Shown here piece after piece: positions 1-7,679 of a stretch of 15,285 bases of DNA. The notes under the pieces are model-generated. The model was not told the DNA's origin, did not search any database, and was given only the letters and a program-made list of their open reading frames with translations. Location: positions 1-15,285 of the forward strand of contig DFGY01000092.1 in assembly GCA_002372505.1 (NCBI GenBank), given 5' to 3'. The stretch's first letter is position 1. Every line of letters starts with the position of its first letter. The translations under genes were made by a program, and so were the position numbers. The stretch comes from Firmicutes bacterium UBA3738. GTDB taxonomy: Bacteria; Bacillota; Clostridia; Peptostreptococcales; Anaerovoracaceae.

Positions 1-110
1 TTGATGCTGCTCAGGCGCGGGGACGAGGTGGTTTTACTGGCTCGGATTCCAACATTTTTGCCGTGGATGAGGAAATGTTGGAATTGATGCTGCTCAGGCG
101 CAGGGACTGA
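1..110 (+). other. Possible 3' end of an upstream ORF, with an internal direct repeat
   Basis: In frame 3 the plus strand stays open from the window edge to a TGA at 108-110 and would encode a C-terminus containing NIFAVDEEMLELMLLRRRD. A second frame is open from base 1 to a TGA at 85-87. The same 24 bases occur at 1-24 and 84-107 with one mismatch and an 83-bp period, so the two copies are read in different frames. A 12-bp perfect inverted repeat (46-57 with 73-84) lies between them. I do not recognise a family. It may be the end of a real gene, a tandem duplication, or non-coding repeat debris. Confidence 0.25.
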
Positions 111-146
111 CAGGCGAAACAAAAAGCCTGTCCCCGTGAAACGCTC
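109..146. repeat. REP-like repeat, family 1, copy A
   Basis: Positions 114-146 match the right arm of the large palindrome at 10745-10823 and share its core AGCCTGTCCCCGTGAAACGC. A short stem forms between gacagg (109-114) and cctgtc (127-132). It sits directly after the stop codon of the minus-strand cvpA-like gene, so it may mark the 3' end of that operon, but there is no U-tract of an intrinsic terminator in that direction. Confidence 0.75.
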
Positions 147-148
147 GA

Positions 149-799
149 TTATAGTGAGCTGCTGAAGAAGTTTTCGGCCAGGATCAGCAGGATGTTGTTG
201 TCGTAGAGTGGTTTGGCTACCATGGAATCGTTTAGCTGGCCGGCGAAGGCTACTGCCAGGTCCGGGGCGAAGAAGTCCGCCAGTGGCATTATGAGTGCCA
301 GGAGCAGCAGTATGAAGATTATGCCTTTAAGCAGGCCGAATATCATTCCGAAGAAGCCGTCGAAGAAACCGGTAAAGCCGTCCCGGTAATTCTTTGAGAA
401 GAGGCGCAGCACCAGCCACATTACTATTTTGCAAAGTAAAAACAGCCCTACGAAAAGTATTACCAGGTAGGTCAGGTTCGCAAAGGAGCGGGCTACCCCG
501 CTGGCTGTGGAGCTGGCCATATCGTTGATGCTCATTGACAGGCCTTGTGGCAGACTGTCCACTGAGTTTGTCAGATTGGAGGCCGACTCTGTGAACCGGC
601 TGGTATAGCCTTCGAGGAGCCACTCGTAAAATCCGGTCTTTTCCCGAAGGAGGTTCCCAAGAGCCGTCACACCAAAATAGGCACCCACCAGGGCTACCGC
701 CCAGCCCACCATATGAATCAGAGTAAAGAGGAATCCCTTGCGGAATCCGTATACCCCGAATAGCATCAATATAACTATTATGGCTATATCAAAAACCAT
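149..799 (-). CDS. CvpA family membrane protein
   Basis: The 216-residue protein has the CvpA (colicin V production) layout: two N-terminal hydrophobic segments (about residues 3-20 and 27-47), a polar stretch (about 50-105), then two more membrane segments (about 108-132 and 148-175). The opening, including FRKGF after the first segment and a Gly-rich second helix, is typical of the family. CvpA proteins are small inner-membrane proteins whose biochemical role is poorly defined; in other bacteria they are linked to envelope integrity and secretion. It is the last gene of the operon. Its ATG overlaps the TAA of the upstream glycosyltransferase by one base (TAATG), and a GGGAG lies about 10 nt upstream, so translation is probably coupled. 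The family call is firm; a link to the glycan genes is inference from position. Confidence 0.85.
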   Translation of the reverse strand: MVFDIAIIVILMLFGVYGFRKGFLFTLIHMVGWAVALVGAYFGVTALGNLLREKTGFYEWLLEGYTSRFTESASNLTNSVDSLPQGLSMSINDMASSTASGVARSFANLTYLVILFVGLFLLCKIVMWLVLRLFSKNYRDGFTGFFDGFFGMIFGLLKGIIFILLLLALIMPLADFFAPDLAVAFAGQLNDSMVAKPLYDNNILLILAENFFSSSL

Positions 800-2547
800 T
801 ATACGTAATCTCCCTCATCTACCTCTCCTCTGCCTGAGCTCATCAGGTCCCTTATGGTTCTGTTGCTCTGATATATCTTTGTGGCCATGGCACCGATGAA
901 CAGCTTCATAACTCTGTTGCCTGTAACAGGCTCTTTTTCCACCAGAGCCTCCAGCCTTTCCCTTGGCAGGGAAAGGAATTCCGTAAATTCTCTCGCGGTG
1001 CAGTTTGTCCGGAAGGCCTTATGAACGAGACAGCTCTCGCCGATAAGCCCGCCCTTTTCCAGGATTGCAACTTCCGTTTCGTCCTCGCCGGGCAGGGTCA
1101 GGCTTACCTTGCCTTTGAGAATAAGGTTTACGCTGTCGTTTATATCGCCGCTGGCGAAGACCTGCTCTCCTTCGTAGAATGTCTTAACTTCGCACACCTC
1201 GGCCAGTCTTACGCAGTCATCGTCGGTAAGGGACTCGAAGAATTCCGTCTTTCTGATAGCCTTGACCAGCTCACCTGTTGTGATCTTACGAATGTGGGAT
1301 TCGTCCCTGACAATTTCAGTGGACGTAAGGTTGTTCTTTTCCATGAGCTTACGGAGCTCGTAGCGGTTTTCCTTAACTGTCTTAACCACCTGGGCCCAGT
1401 GCTTCTGGGCCTCTCTGTATCTGGTGAATGGATGATAGTCCGGAATGGCGTCCTGCTTGCCTATGCGGATATTTTCCATGGCCTCCCTGGCACCTTCCGT
1501 GTCACCCTGAGACATGTAGTCCATGGCCAGCATCATGTTGCTTCTGTAAATCTTCGCCTCCAGGTCTTCCTTCAGGAATTCTCCCGGATAGGGATCGAAT
1601 TCGTCGGCGGATATTTTCACCATATTCCCCGTCTCGTACTGAGAGGTTATCTTGGCCTTTTCATATACGAATCTGATTATGTCCTCTCTGATGCGCTTCC
1701 ACTGAGGATGGCTCTTTGGCTCCGGCAGATGCTTTATGGAAAGGGTGTTGTCCAGGAAGAAATTGAAGCCGTACATTCTGGAGTTAATAAGGTAGTCAAT
1801 GTCTTCCCCTCTTGTGACCATGGGGTCGAAGGGCACTGTGTGGAACAGCTCCTTGTGCATGATCATGGCTCCGCCGAAAACGAAGGGCGTCCTCTTTATT
1901 CTCGGATTGCTTCCTATGATCTTGTCGAAGGCCCTGGCCTTGGCGCCGAAGCGATCCCAGTAGGCCATCCAGGCTTCGTTTTTTACGTCGTCGTAGTAGC
2001 GGTCATTCTTGTTAAGGTAGTAGCCGGCAACGCCGTAGACTATGTCACCGTATACACGCTTGCCCAGGAATTCCACGCTGCGGGGCACAAAGTCGTCTAT
2101 CTCGAAAACCTCGTCATCGTCTATGAGTATTACTGCCTCTGATGCGAGAATTGTGGCGCACAGCAGGCAGACGTTTCTTACGTTTGAGTAATGCTTAAGG
2201 TCCAGAAGGGGGAATGCCTTGGCATACACTCCTGCTCCTTTAAGAATCTCAAGGGAGTCCAGCAAATCCTTCGGTGTGTAAATGTAAGTCTCCACGCTGA
2301 CCTTGGCCTTGGCGATTATGTTCTTAACCTTTGCCACCACTTCGTCTTCAATGTCATCGGTGGTGGGGCAGACTAAAATGACCAGCTTAAAATCTCTTTC
2401 CTTGAGAATCTTCATGCTCTCAAGCGTCCTGCCTAAAGTTCCCTCCTTGTCCAGTGGAGTGGGATGATCGAAGACGCCGTCGCCTTCCTTCCATTCTACG
2501 CCGCCGCCCGGGCACCAGTATGTGGGGATGACCATAGTTTTTCTCAT
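799..2547 (-). CDS. Glycosyltransferase-like (GT-A) protein fused to a C-terminal cyclic-nucleotide-binding domain
   Basis: The protein is 582 residues from the ATG at 2547. I prefer this to the GTG at 2553 because GGAGGT (2554-2559) lies 6 nt before the ATG but directly abuts the GTG. The N-terminal ~300 residues look like a GT-A nucleotide-sugar transferase: a beta strand at 54-60, a DDD metal/sugar-nucleotide motif at 143-145 after a hydrophobic strand, and RGEDID at 246-251, the usual position of the acceptor-side acidic motif. Residues ~310-430 are a helical linker. Residues ~435-545 form a Crp-like cyclic-nucleotide-binding domain, with FFESLTDDD at its start, a Gly-rich barrel and a GES...FRTNCTA phosphate-binding cassette (E504, R513). 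No DNA-binding helix-turn-helix follows, so it is not a transcription factor. Its start overlaps the upstream GT4 stop (ATGA). Transferase specificity and ligand are unknown. Confidence 0.78.
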   Translation of the reverse strand: MRKTMVIPTYWCPGGGVEWKEGDGVFDHPTPLDKEGTLGRTLESMKILKERDFKLVILVCPTTDDIEDEVVAKVKNIIAKAKVSVETYIYTPKDLLDSLEILKGAGVYAKAFPLLDLKHYSNVRNVCLLCATILASEAVILIDDDEVFEIDDFVPRSVEFLGKRVYGDIVYGVAGYYLNKNDRYYDDVKNEAWMAYWDRFGAKARAFDKIIGSNPRIKRTPFVFGGAMIMHKELFHTVPFDPMVTRGEDIDYLINSRMYGFNFFLDNTLSIKHLPEPKSHPQWKRIREDIIRFVYEKAKITSQYETGNMVKISADEFDPYPGEFLKEDLEAKIYRSNMMLAMDYMSQGDTEGAREAMENIRIGKQDAIPDYHPFTRYREAQKHWAQVVKTVKENRYELRKLMEKNNLTSTEIVRDESHIRKITTGELVKAIRKTEFFESLTDDDCVRLAEVCEVKTFYEGEQVFASGDINDSVNLILKGKVSLTLPGEDETEVAILEKGGLIGESCLVHKAFRTNCTAREFTEFLSLPRERLEALVEKEPVTGNRVMKLFIGAMATKIYQSNRTIRDLMSSGRGEVDEGDYV

Positions 2548-3770
2548 TTGCACACCTCCGTGTATAGCTCCTCCAGCTCCCTTATTATAGCATCCTGGGA
2601 ATAGTTACTCTCGGCATACTCTGCAATTTCCTTCCGCCAGGCTGCTCTATCTACATCCCTCGTCAGCACGTCTATTACTCCCTCTGCCAGGTCCTCTGCG
2701 TCTTCGGGGCGTACCAGCTTTCCGACGGAATCATTTACAAAGTCGGGAAGTCCGCCCTGGTTTGTGGCGATAACAGGGGCGCCGCAGGCCATGGCCTCTA
2801 TGGCCACCAGGCCGAAGGGCTCCCTCCGCGAAGGCACCAGGCTTACATCAGCTATGTTATATAGTTTGCGAAGAGCCTCCTGATTCACATTGCCCAGGAA
2901 GTGAACTGTCTTAAGCCCCAGCTCCTTGTGAAGGGCGTAGAGCTTGTCCCGCTCATCGCCGTCTCCCGCCAGAACAGTAATTGTCTTGGGCTCTTCCTTT
3001 TCGTAGCGGGCGGCTGCCTCAAGGAGTATGTCCACTCCCTTGAAGTTTGCCAGCTTGCCTGCAAAGAAAACGATTTTTTCTCCGCTGTAGTCCACTCCAT
3101 ATTCCGAAAGGACCTTTGCCGGATCCTGGGGATCCGGATAGAACACCGAAGAATTAAATCCGTTTCTCATCATTACTATTTTATCCTTTGAGTCCGGGAA
3201 AATATTTTCCAGCAGCTCGCAGTTGTCCTTGGAAATTGAAATGACGGCGGAGCAATCCTTCATTGCTTTATCCGCAAAGCCCCGAAGATAAGGCCACTTG
3301 TCATATCCCATAAGGTCTGTGCCGTGGGCTGTGAGCACCAGGGGCGCAGGGCTGTCTGCGGCAAGAGCCGGCAGGATCCATACGTGCTGTCCGTGAACTA
3401 CATCGGGTTTGTGATTCTCAAACTCTTCATCTATTGCTTTCTTAAATGCTTCTGTATACAGGGAAAGTTCCTCTTCAGAAAGATCCTCAAAGGTTGTGAC
3501 GCTTCTGGGGTGAGATGTGAAGCATGGGAAATTAAAAGGCAGGGCTCCCTTGGCTGGTGGCACCGGCGCCTTCCCCTGAGCCACCCCATCGTCTGTGAAG
3601 AAGACCGGGTGCAGTCTGACACCCTCCACCTTGGGATAGTCAGTCACATTCTCCGGCATGATGATGCATACCTCATGCCCCTTCTTGGTCAGGCTCACTG
3701 CCAGGTTCTTCGTATAGGTTCCGCTGCCTGAACCCTCCAGCGGAAAGTGATTGATCATAAGTATTTTCAT
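2544..3770 (-). CDS. GT4-family glycosyltransferase (GT-B fold)
   Basis: The protein is 408 residues from ATG 3770, with AGGGAG 10 nt upstream; a TTG two codons earlier at 3776 is the alternative. It is a retaining GT-B glycosyltransferase of the GT4 type. The N-terminal domain begins MKILMINHFP and has the Gly-rich donor-side loop GSGSGTYT (13-20) and HGTD (149-152). The C-terminal domain has AGKLANFKG (237-245), the LAGDGDERD turn (268-275), and the EX7E motif E317-E325 within REPFGLVAIEA, followed by CGAPVIATNQGGLPD. Length and motif order fit capsule, teichoic-acid or lipid-linked glycan transferases. No signal peptide is present, so it is probably cytosolic or membrane-peripheral. It follows the AAA+ ATPase gene by 17 nt and overlaps the next gene by 4 nt. 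The sugar and acceptor cannot be told from sequence. Confidence 0.9.
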   Translation of the reverse strand: MKILMINHFPLEGSGSGTYTKNLAVSLTKKGHEVCIIMPENVTDYPKVEGVRLHPVFFTDDGVAQGKAPVPPAKGALPFNFPCFTSHPRSVTTFEDLSEEELSLYTEAFKKAIDEEFENHKPDVVHGQHVWILPALAADSPAPLVLTAHGTDLMGYDKWPYLRGFADKAMKDCSAVISISKDNCELLENIFPDSKDKIVMMRNGFNSSVFYPDPQDPAKVLSEYGVDYSGEKIVFFAGKLANFKGVDILLEAAARYEKEEPKTITVLAGDGDERDKLYALHKELGLKTVHFLGNVNQEALRKLYNIADVSLVPSRREPFGLVAIEAMACGAPVIATNQGGLPDFVNDSVGKLVRPEDAEDLAEGVIDVLTRDVDRAAWRKEIAEYAESNYSQDAIIRELEELYTEVCK

Positions 3771-3787
3771 AATCAAATTTCTCCCTA

Positions 3788-5425
3788 TTATATTTCGCCT
3801 TTCGCTCTTCTCTTTCTTTCAAGAACATAGTTGAACCATGCCAGGAACTCGGCGCCGAGTCTGGCAACCAGAGCTTCGGCTTCATCCGGCTTGGCGGCGT
3901 GGGCGTAGAGACACTGCTGTGCCACCTGATATTTTCTCGCCGATGAAAGGTGGGAAATTTCTTCGTCGGTATACTTGGCCAGACCCACCAGCTCCTCCTG
4001 AGCGCGGAAGAAGTTTATAAAGGCCTCTGCTGTTTCCCTTCCAACTATTGGCGCCACCAGTGAGAAGTCATTGTTTGAGCTGTCTAAAACTCTGGATACC
4101 ATTTCCCAGCGGCGGGGGTCCGCATGACCTTCCGTGCCTGTGTAAGGCGTCCTGAGGTAAAGGTCGTTGTTGGCCAGGAATTCCATAACGTATGGGTTGA
4201 TGGTATTCTTCACTGCCCATGGCATCCAGTTTTCTATTGTGGTCTGTATGTAAATGTGGGCGAATCTGCCGAAGAGAGGCTCTGCCAGGTCATGGGCAAC
4301 GGTAGACTCTGCCCGGTCGTTACCTGCAGCCACGATTCTCGCATTCTTCGGAAGCTCCCATCTGTTGTTTACTATTCTCTCCAGTACGATTTTAAAGATA
4401 ACCGACTGGGTCTGCTTCGTTGCGTTGGTCAGCTCGTCGAAGAAGAGCACGTGAATGTTGCCGTCTTCGCAGAGCTTTTCCAGTTTAATGAGCCATACAG
4501 GCTTTATGTCTATGATTCTGTCCTGAGTTTCGTTATATATTGCCCGGCCGTTAATTGTCTCCGGTGTCTCGTTTACAAGTTCAATGTCCAGAGCCTGTGG
4601 GTCAAGCTCTTTTACGCGGTCGCTCTTTCCGTCTCCCGTAAGGCCGTGGACGAATACGGGAATGTCCGCCTCAACGAAGGCGCGCATGAGCTCCAGCTCG
4701 TCGTGTTCTTCCACTCTGTAGGATGCCCCTGCGGATATTTCCTGCACGTCTTCCGCCGTGAGTTCATCAAGGAAGCTGCCGCTCATGTAGGCTCCAGCCT
4801 GCTCCCGGTCAAGACCTGTGAATAGGACCTTTCCGCTTATGAGGAGCTTGTTTGAAGCATCGAAATACCAGCGGACAGGCTTTACTTCCAGGAATACTCC
4901 TTCCCCTTCGCTAATGGCGCTGCCGTCGGAGAGCTGGGCGTAGCCCGAGGCCCCTTCATCTGTGGCGTGGACGCGGACGATCTGCTTGGCACCCAGTCTG
5001 TATACGGGCACCTCTTCACCGCAAATTGTGTAGCTTAGCTTTGTCTTTGTCAGGGAGCCTTCTTTATATTGCTTTTCCGCCATGTCTCTCATGGACTTGT
5101 CCAGTATGACCTGGGGGTAAAAGCCGAATTCGGCTGTGGCGATGTCGCCGCTTTCCTTTATGTGGCGCAGCTTTTTCTCGTCGCCGGACTCAAGCAGGAA
5201 GACCGGTCTTACGCCGCACACTGTGCTGGCCTTGTCCCGACCGAATCTGTCCACCACTTCCCCTTCGGCCAGGTAGTAGCCAATGTTCCCATCGCTAAAT
5301 GCCGATCCGTCATCGGCGGCAGTGAGAAGCACCAGGTCCGTGGCAGATGAAGTCTGTCCCAGATTTCTGAACAGGGGTAGTGCACTTTCGAACACCTGAT
5401 TATGTGATAAGAAAATCGATTTCAT
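3788..5425 (-). CDS. MoxR-like AAA+ ATPase with an N-terminal DUF6273-like region
   Basis: The protein is 545 residues. Residues ~245-445 form an AAA+ ATPase of the MoxR/dynein-related type: Walker A GLTGDGKS (261-268), Walker B VLFFDE (326-331), sensor-1 AAGND (N369), an arginine-finger candidate R387 in FGRF, and a sensor-2 region near DPRRW (436-440). Residues ~45-205 differ from standard MoxR proteins. They include GYYLAEGEVVDRFG and GVRPVFLL (71-78), and PVRWYFDASNKLLISGKVLF (183-202), which resemble the end and the beginning of DUF6273/SUMF1-like modules. MoxR ATPases act as chaperones with VWA proteins to mature or remodel targets. The upstream neighbour is a VWA protein and the reading frames overlap by 26 nt, which strongly suggests a functional pair. 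GGAGGA lies 11 nt before the ATG. The AAA+ call is firm; the N-terminal assignment is tentative. Confidence 0.82.
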   Translation of the reverse strand: MKSIFLSHNQVFESALPLFRNLGQTSSATDLVLLTAADDGSAFSDGNIGYYLAEGEVVDRFGRDKASTVCGVRPVFLLESGDEKKLRHIKESGDIATAEFGFYPQVILDKSMRDMAEKQYKEGSLTKTKLSYTICGEEVPVYRLGAKQIVRVHATDEGASGYAQLSDGSAISEGEGVFLEVKPVRWYFDASNKLLISGKVLFTGLDREQAGAYMSGSFLDELTAEDVQEISAGASYRVEEHDELELMRAFVEADIPVFVHGLTGDGKSDRVKELDPQALDIELVNETPETINGRAIYNETQDRIIDIKPVWLIKLEKLCEDGNIHVLFFDELTNATKQTQSVIFKIVLERIVNNRWELPKNARIVAAGNDRAESTVAHDLAEPLFGRFAHIYIQTTIENWMPWAVKNTINPYVMEFLANNDLYLRTPYTGTEGHADPRRWEMVSRVLDSSNNDFSLVAPIVGRETAEAFINFFRAQEELVGLAKYTDEEISHLSSARKYQVAQQCLYAHAAKPDEAEALVARLGAEFLAWFNYVLERKRRAKGEI

Positions 5426-6455
5426 AAGTTTCTAATTCCTCCGGTTTCTTTACGTAAATTACTTGTCCCCCTGGGGGGTGAATTGGTATATCGCTATATA
5501 CAAGCCAAATTGCGTCGCATCTTTGCAGAGGCATTTCGGCATATCCGTCTGTAAAAATTATTTTGGTTTCGGCGTCTCCCGTGAAGGCCTTTATGGCCGT
5601 TTCAAAGTTTGTGCCGCCGGAGCCTTTTATCTCCATTTCTCTGATGTCCTTGTCGCTGCGCACTTCCTGGAATCCGTAAAACTCCGTGTCAAAGCAGCCT
5701 ACCTTCAGCACTGCGTCATCCTGGAGTATTCCCTTTACGCCGCTGACGAAGGCTCTTAAGAGATCCTCGTCTATGGATGCGCTGGTGTCCAGGAGCACTT
5801 CTGCGTGAGGCACGGGGTAGGGCTTAAACTTTTCCTTCAGCATTCCGTCTCTGATTGTATCCCCGGGGAACCAGTCGTAGTCTATCTGACGGCTTGGCTC
5901 TATGAAATCCGCCAGGCCTGTTACGGCTTTAATAAGGTCCGGTTCGTCAATGTCCCTTCGCTTATCGCCCTTTTCCTTTCCCGGGGTCTTGTCCGGGAGC
6001 TTTTCCTCTTCAGGCTTTGCTATGATTACAAGCTCATCTTCGTTTTTGTCCTCCGGATCTCTGTCCTCTTCCTCGTGCATCATCCTGAGGTACAGGTCTT
6101 CTGCGTTCATATATTTTGCATCGGCTCTGCGGATGAGTCCCACCGGCGGCTCGAAGCCGTCCTCGATAATCATTTCGTTTACAATGGCGTCGGTGGCTTC
6201 CTTCCAGATGACCGGGTCGTAGTCCCTTCCGCGGTCAAAGTGAGCCAGCTGGATGTGCATGATTTGCTGCGCGAAAAAGAAGCATTGTACTTCGTCGGTA
6301 AAACGCTTCATCATCTGACTGTCGTAATAGATGGTCCTGCCATCGTTGTCGACGGTCTCTATTCCCGGTGCGTCTGCGTATTCCAGCACCCTGGTCAGTT
6401 GTCGCCACTGAGGGCATCTTTCCCACAGAGTCGTAATGATTTCATCAAGTTTCAT
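5400..6455 (-). CDS. VWA domain protein with DUF2201-like metallopeptidase-type N-terminus (zinc motif degraded)
   Basis: The protein is 351 residues. The N-terminal half resembles DUF2201_N putative metallopeptidases: after a hydrophobic run it has QQIMHIQLAH (63-72), which aligns with HExxHxxxxH but has Gln in place of the first His and the catalytic Glu. WKEATDAIVNEMI (84-96) matches the conserved Asp/Asn helix. A charged, probably disordered linker spans ~127-172. The C-terminal half is a VWA-like domain with a complete MIDAS set: DTSAS (223-227), T282 in GGTNF, and D303 in FTDG. It is probably the target-binding partner of the AAA+ protein encoded next to it, in a MoxR/VWA-type machine. 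The ATG at 6455 has no clear Shine-Dalgarno sequence, unlike its neighbours, and a possible promoter lies just upstream. Fold calls are good; the loss of peptidase activity is inference. Confidence 0.82.
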   Translation of the reverse strand: MKLDEIITTLWERCPQWRQLTRVLEYADAPGIETVDNDGRTIYYDSQMMKRFTDEVQCFFFAQQIMHIQLAHFDRGRDYDPVIWKEATDAIVNEMIIEDGFEPPVGLIRRADAKYMNAEDLYLRMMHEEEDRDPEDKNEDELVIIAKPEEEKLPDKTPGKEKGDKRRDIDEPDLIKAVTGLADFIEPSRQIDYDWFPGDTIRDGMLKEKFKPYPVPHAEVLLDTSASIDEDLLRAFVSGVKGILQDDAVLKVGCFDTEFYGFQEVRSDKDIREMEIKGSGGTNFETAIKAFTGDAETKIIFTDGYAEMPLQRCDAIWLVYSDIPIHPPGGQVIYVKKPEELETYEIDFLIT

Positions 6456-6464
6456 GCTTTTTTT

Positions 6465-6498
6465 ATTATAATTATATAAGAAACTATTTGTTTATCAA
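6465..6498 (-). promoter_or_regulatory. Possible internal promoter before the VWA gene
   Basis: Reading the minus strand, TTGATA (6493-6498) is followed after 16 nt by TATAAT (6471-6476), with a second TATAAT directly after it (6465-6470). The -35 overlaps the end of the upstream glycosyltransferase gene. A start near 6464 would leave only about 8 nt before the ATG, which fits the lack of a Shine-Dalgarno there. AT-rich sequence can give such matches by chance. Confidence 0.35.
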
Positions 6499-7679
6499 AG
6501 AATTATTTTATGGATGAACTCACTCCAGGCGTCCATGGTGTCTTCGTAATCCAGGACCATGGATGGCAGACTGTCCCAGGCTGCGCTGTGAGCTCTGGGC
6601 AGAAGGCCGAACATGTCATTTCCCGTATATGCAATGAGTGCCTGGGCTCCGTATATGAGATTCCTCTCCTGTCTCGCCCGCATGCGCTCCAGGGAATTTC
6701 CCAGCAGGTAATTCATAAATGGGTTTCTTCCAATCCAGCCGGTGCAGGCATAGAAAAATCTTTCCTGGGTCTTGGCCTTGTCCTTCAGGGAAGGTATTTC
6801 CGGAAAGTCGCCGTAGGTGTTGTGGAATATGTACATGTCTATATCTATGCACTTTAGCCGGGCCTCTTCGGCAAGGTTTGCTATCAGGGTGTCCTCCCCC
6901 CGGGCGAGATAAACCGTCCCGTCCAGTTCGTAGGTCGGGGAGAAGAAGGGTAGCAGCTCCGCCCTGCTGCGAAGGTCGATTGCCAGATTCCCTCCGAGGA
7001 TTTTCCTGGTTCTCTTTGGCACCGGCGGGTCGTTTTGCTGAAGGTACATGCACTTGTGCTCACGGGCGTGGAGCCAGAATTCCAGCATGCTGTCCTTCTG
7101 CAGGCCAGCCAGAAGCTCTTCCATTCCGTCAAAGTGGGCGTAAGGAAGAATGTTGTAACCGGAGTAATCGCTGGTGGTGTACCTGGCGCCGGCTTCTATC
7201 TGCTCAAGATGTCTGCCAAAGAAATCTATCTCCTGTTCGTAGATTTCCTTTTCGCGGTCGGATGTGCTTGTCTTTTTACGAAGGACGTAAGGCGCCACAT
7301 CGTCATCAATATAAAAGAGCACGTCCACTTCTTCCAGGAGTGCCGCTATCATTACATTATTTCTGTTAAATCCGTAAGGCACCAGCCCCTGACGACTTAA
7401 GAGGTCGGTATAGAGAAGCTTGGCTACGGACTTTTCCGATACGCCCATTTTTGTGAGTTCATCCCGGGCGCTCTTTGCTTCGTTTATTTTGTGAGCTGTG
7501 AACTTGACGCCGTATTTTGTTTCTATTTCCTTTTTCGCGTCTTCGTTAAACTCACCGGAATATACGACTATGACATTTGTAATGTCATGGCCGTACTTTG
7601 CTGCGTTGTCCAGGAATGTGTCTATGGGATGGGGGCTGATGAAATTTCTGATCATCATTCCCAGTGCAATTTTCATCAT
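6495..7679 (-). CDS. GT-A-like glycosyltransferase
   Basis: The protein is 394 residues, without signal peptide or membrane segments. It begins MMKIALGMMIRN, has a Rossmann-like strand at 35-41 (NVIVVYS), an acidic DDD motif at 125-127 after the hydrophobic strand VDVLFYI, and RGEDTLIANL (260-269) followed by FHNTYGD (285-291). This strand-DDD, then GED, then His order is what GT-A nucleotide-sugar transferases show. It also shares this layout with the GT/cyclic-nucleotide-binding protein at the other end of the operon. The upstream sortase stop overlaps its start (ATGA), with GGGAG 10 nt before the ATG. I could not assign a CAZy family or a sugar. The glycosyltransferase class is probable; the family is open. 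Confidence 0.75.
   Translation of the reverse strand: MMKIALGMMIRNFISPHPIDTFLDNAAKYGHDITNVIVVYSGEFNEDAKKEIETKYGVKFTAHKINEAKSARDELTKMGVSEKSVAKLLYTDLLSRQGLVPYGFNRNNVMIAALLEEVDVLFYIDDDVAPYVLRKKTSTSDREKEIYEQEIDFFGRHLEQIEAGARYTTSDYSGYNILPYAHFDGMEELLAGLQKDSMLEFWLHAREHKCMYLQQNDPPVPKRTRKILGGNLAIDLRSRAELLPFFSPTYELDGTVYLARGEDTLIANLAEEARLKCIDIDMYIFHNTYGDFPEIPSLKDKAKTQERFFYACTGWIGRNPFMNYLLGNSLERMRARQERNLIYGAQALIAYTGNDMFGLLPRAHSAAWDSLPSMVLDYEDTMDAWSEFIHKIIL

Noticed and set aside
1021..2142. A 373-codon open frame on the plus strand opposite the glycosyltransferase/cNMP gene
   Set aside because: It is antisense to a gene with clear motifs and a strong ribosome binding site, has no recognisable domain, and has Val/Leu-rich composition typical of an antisense shadow frame.
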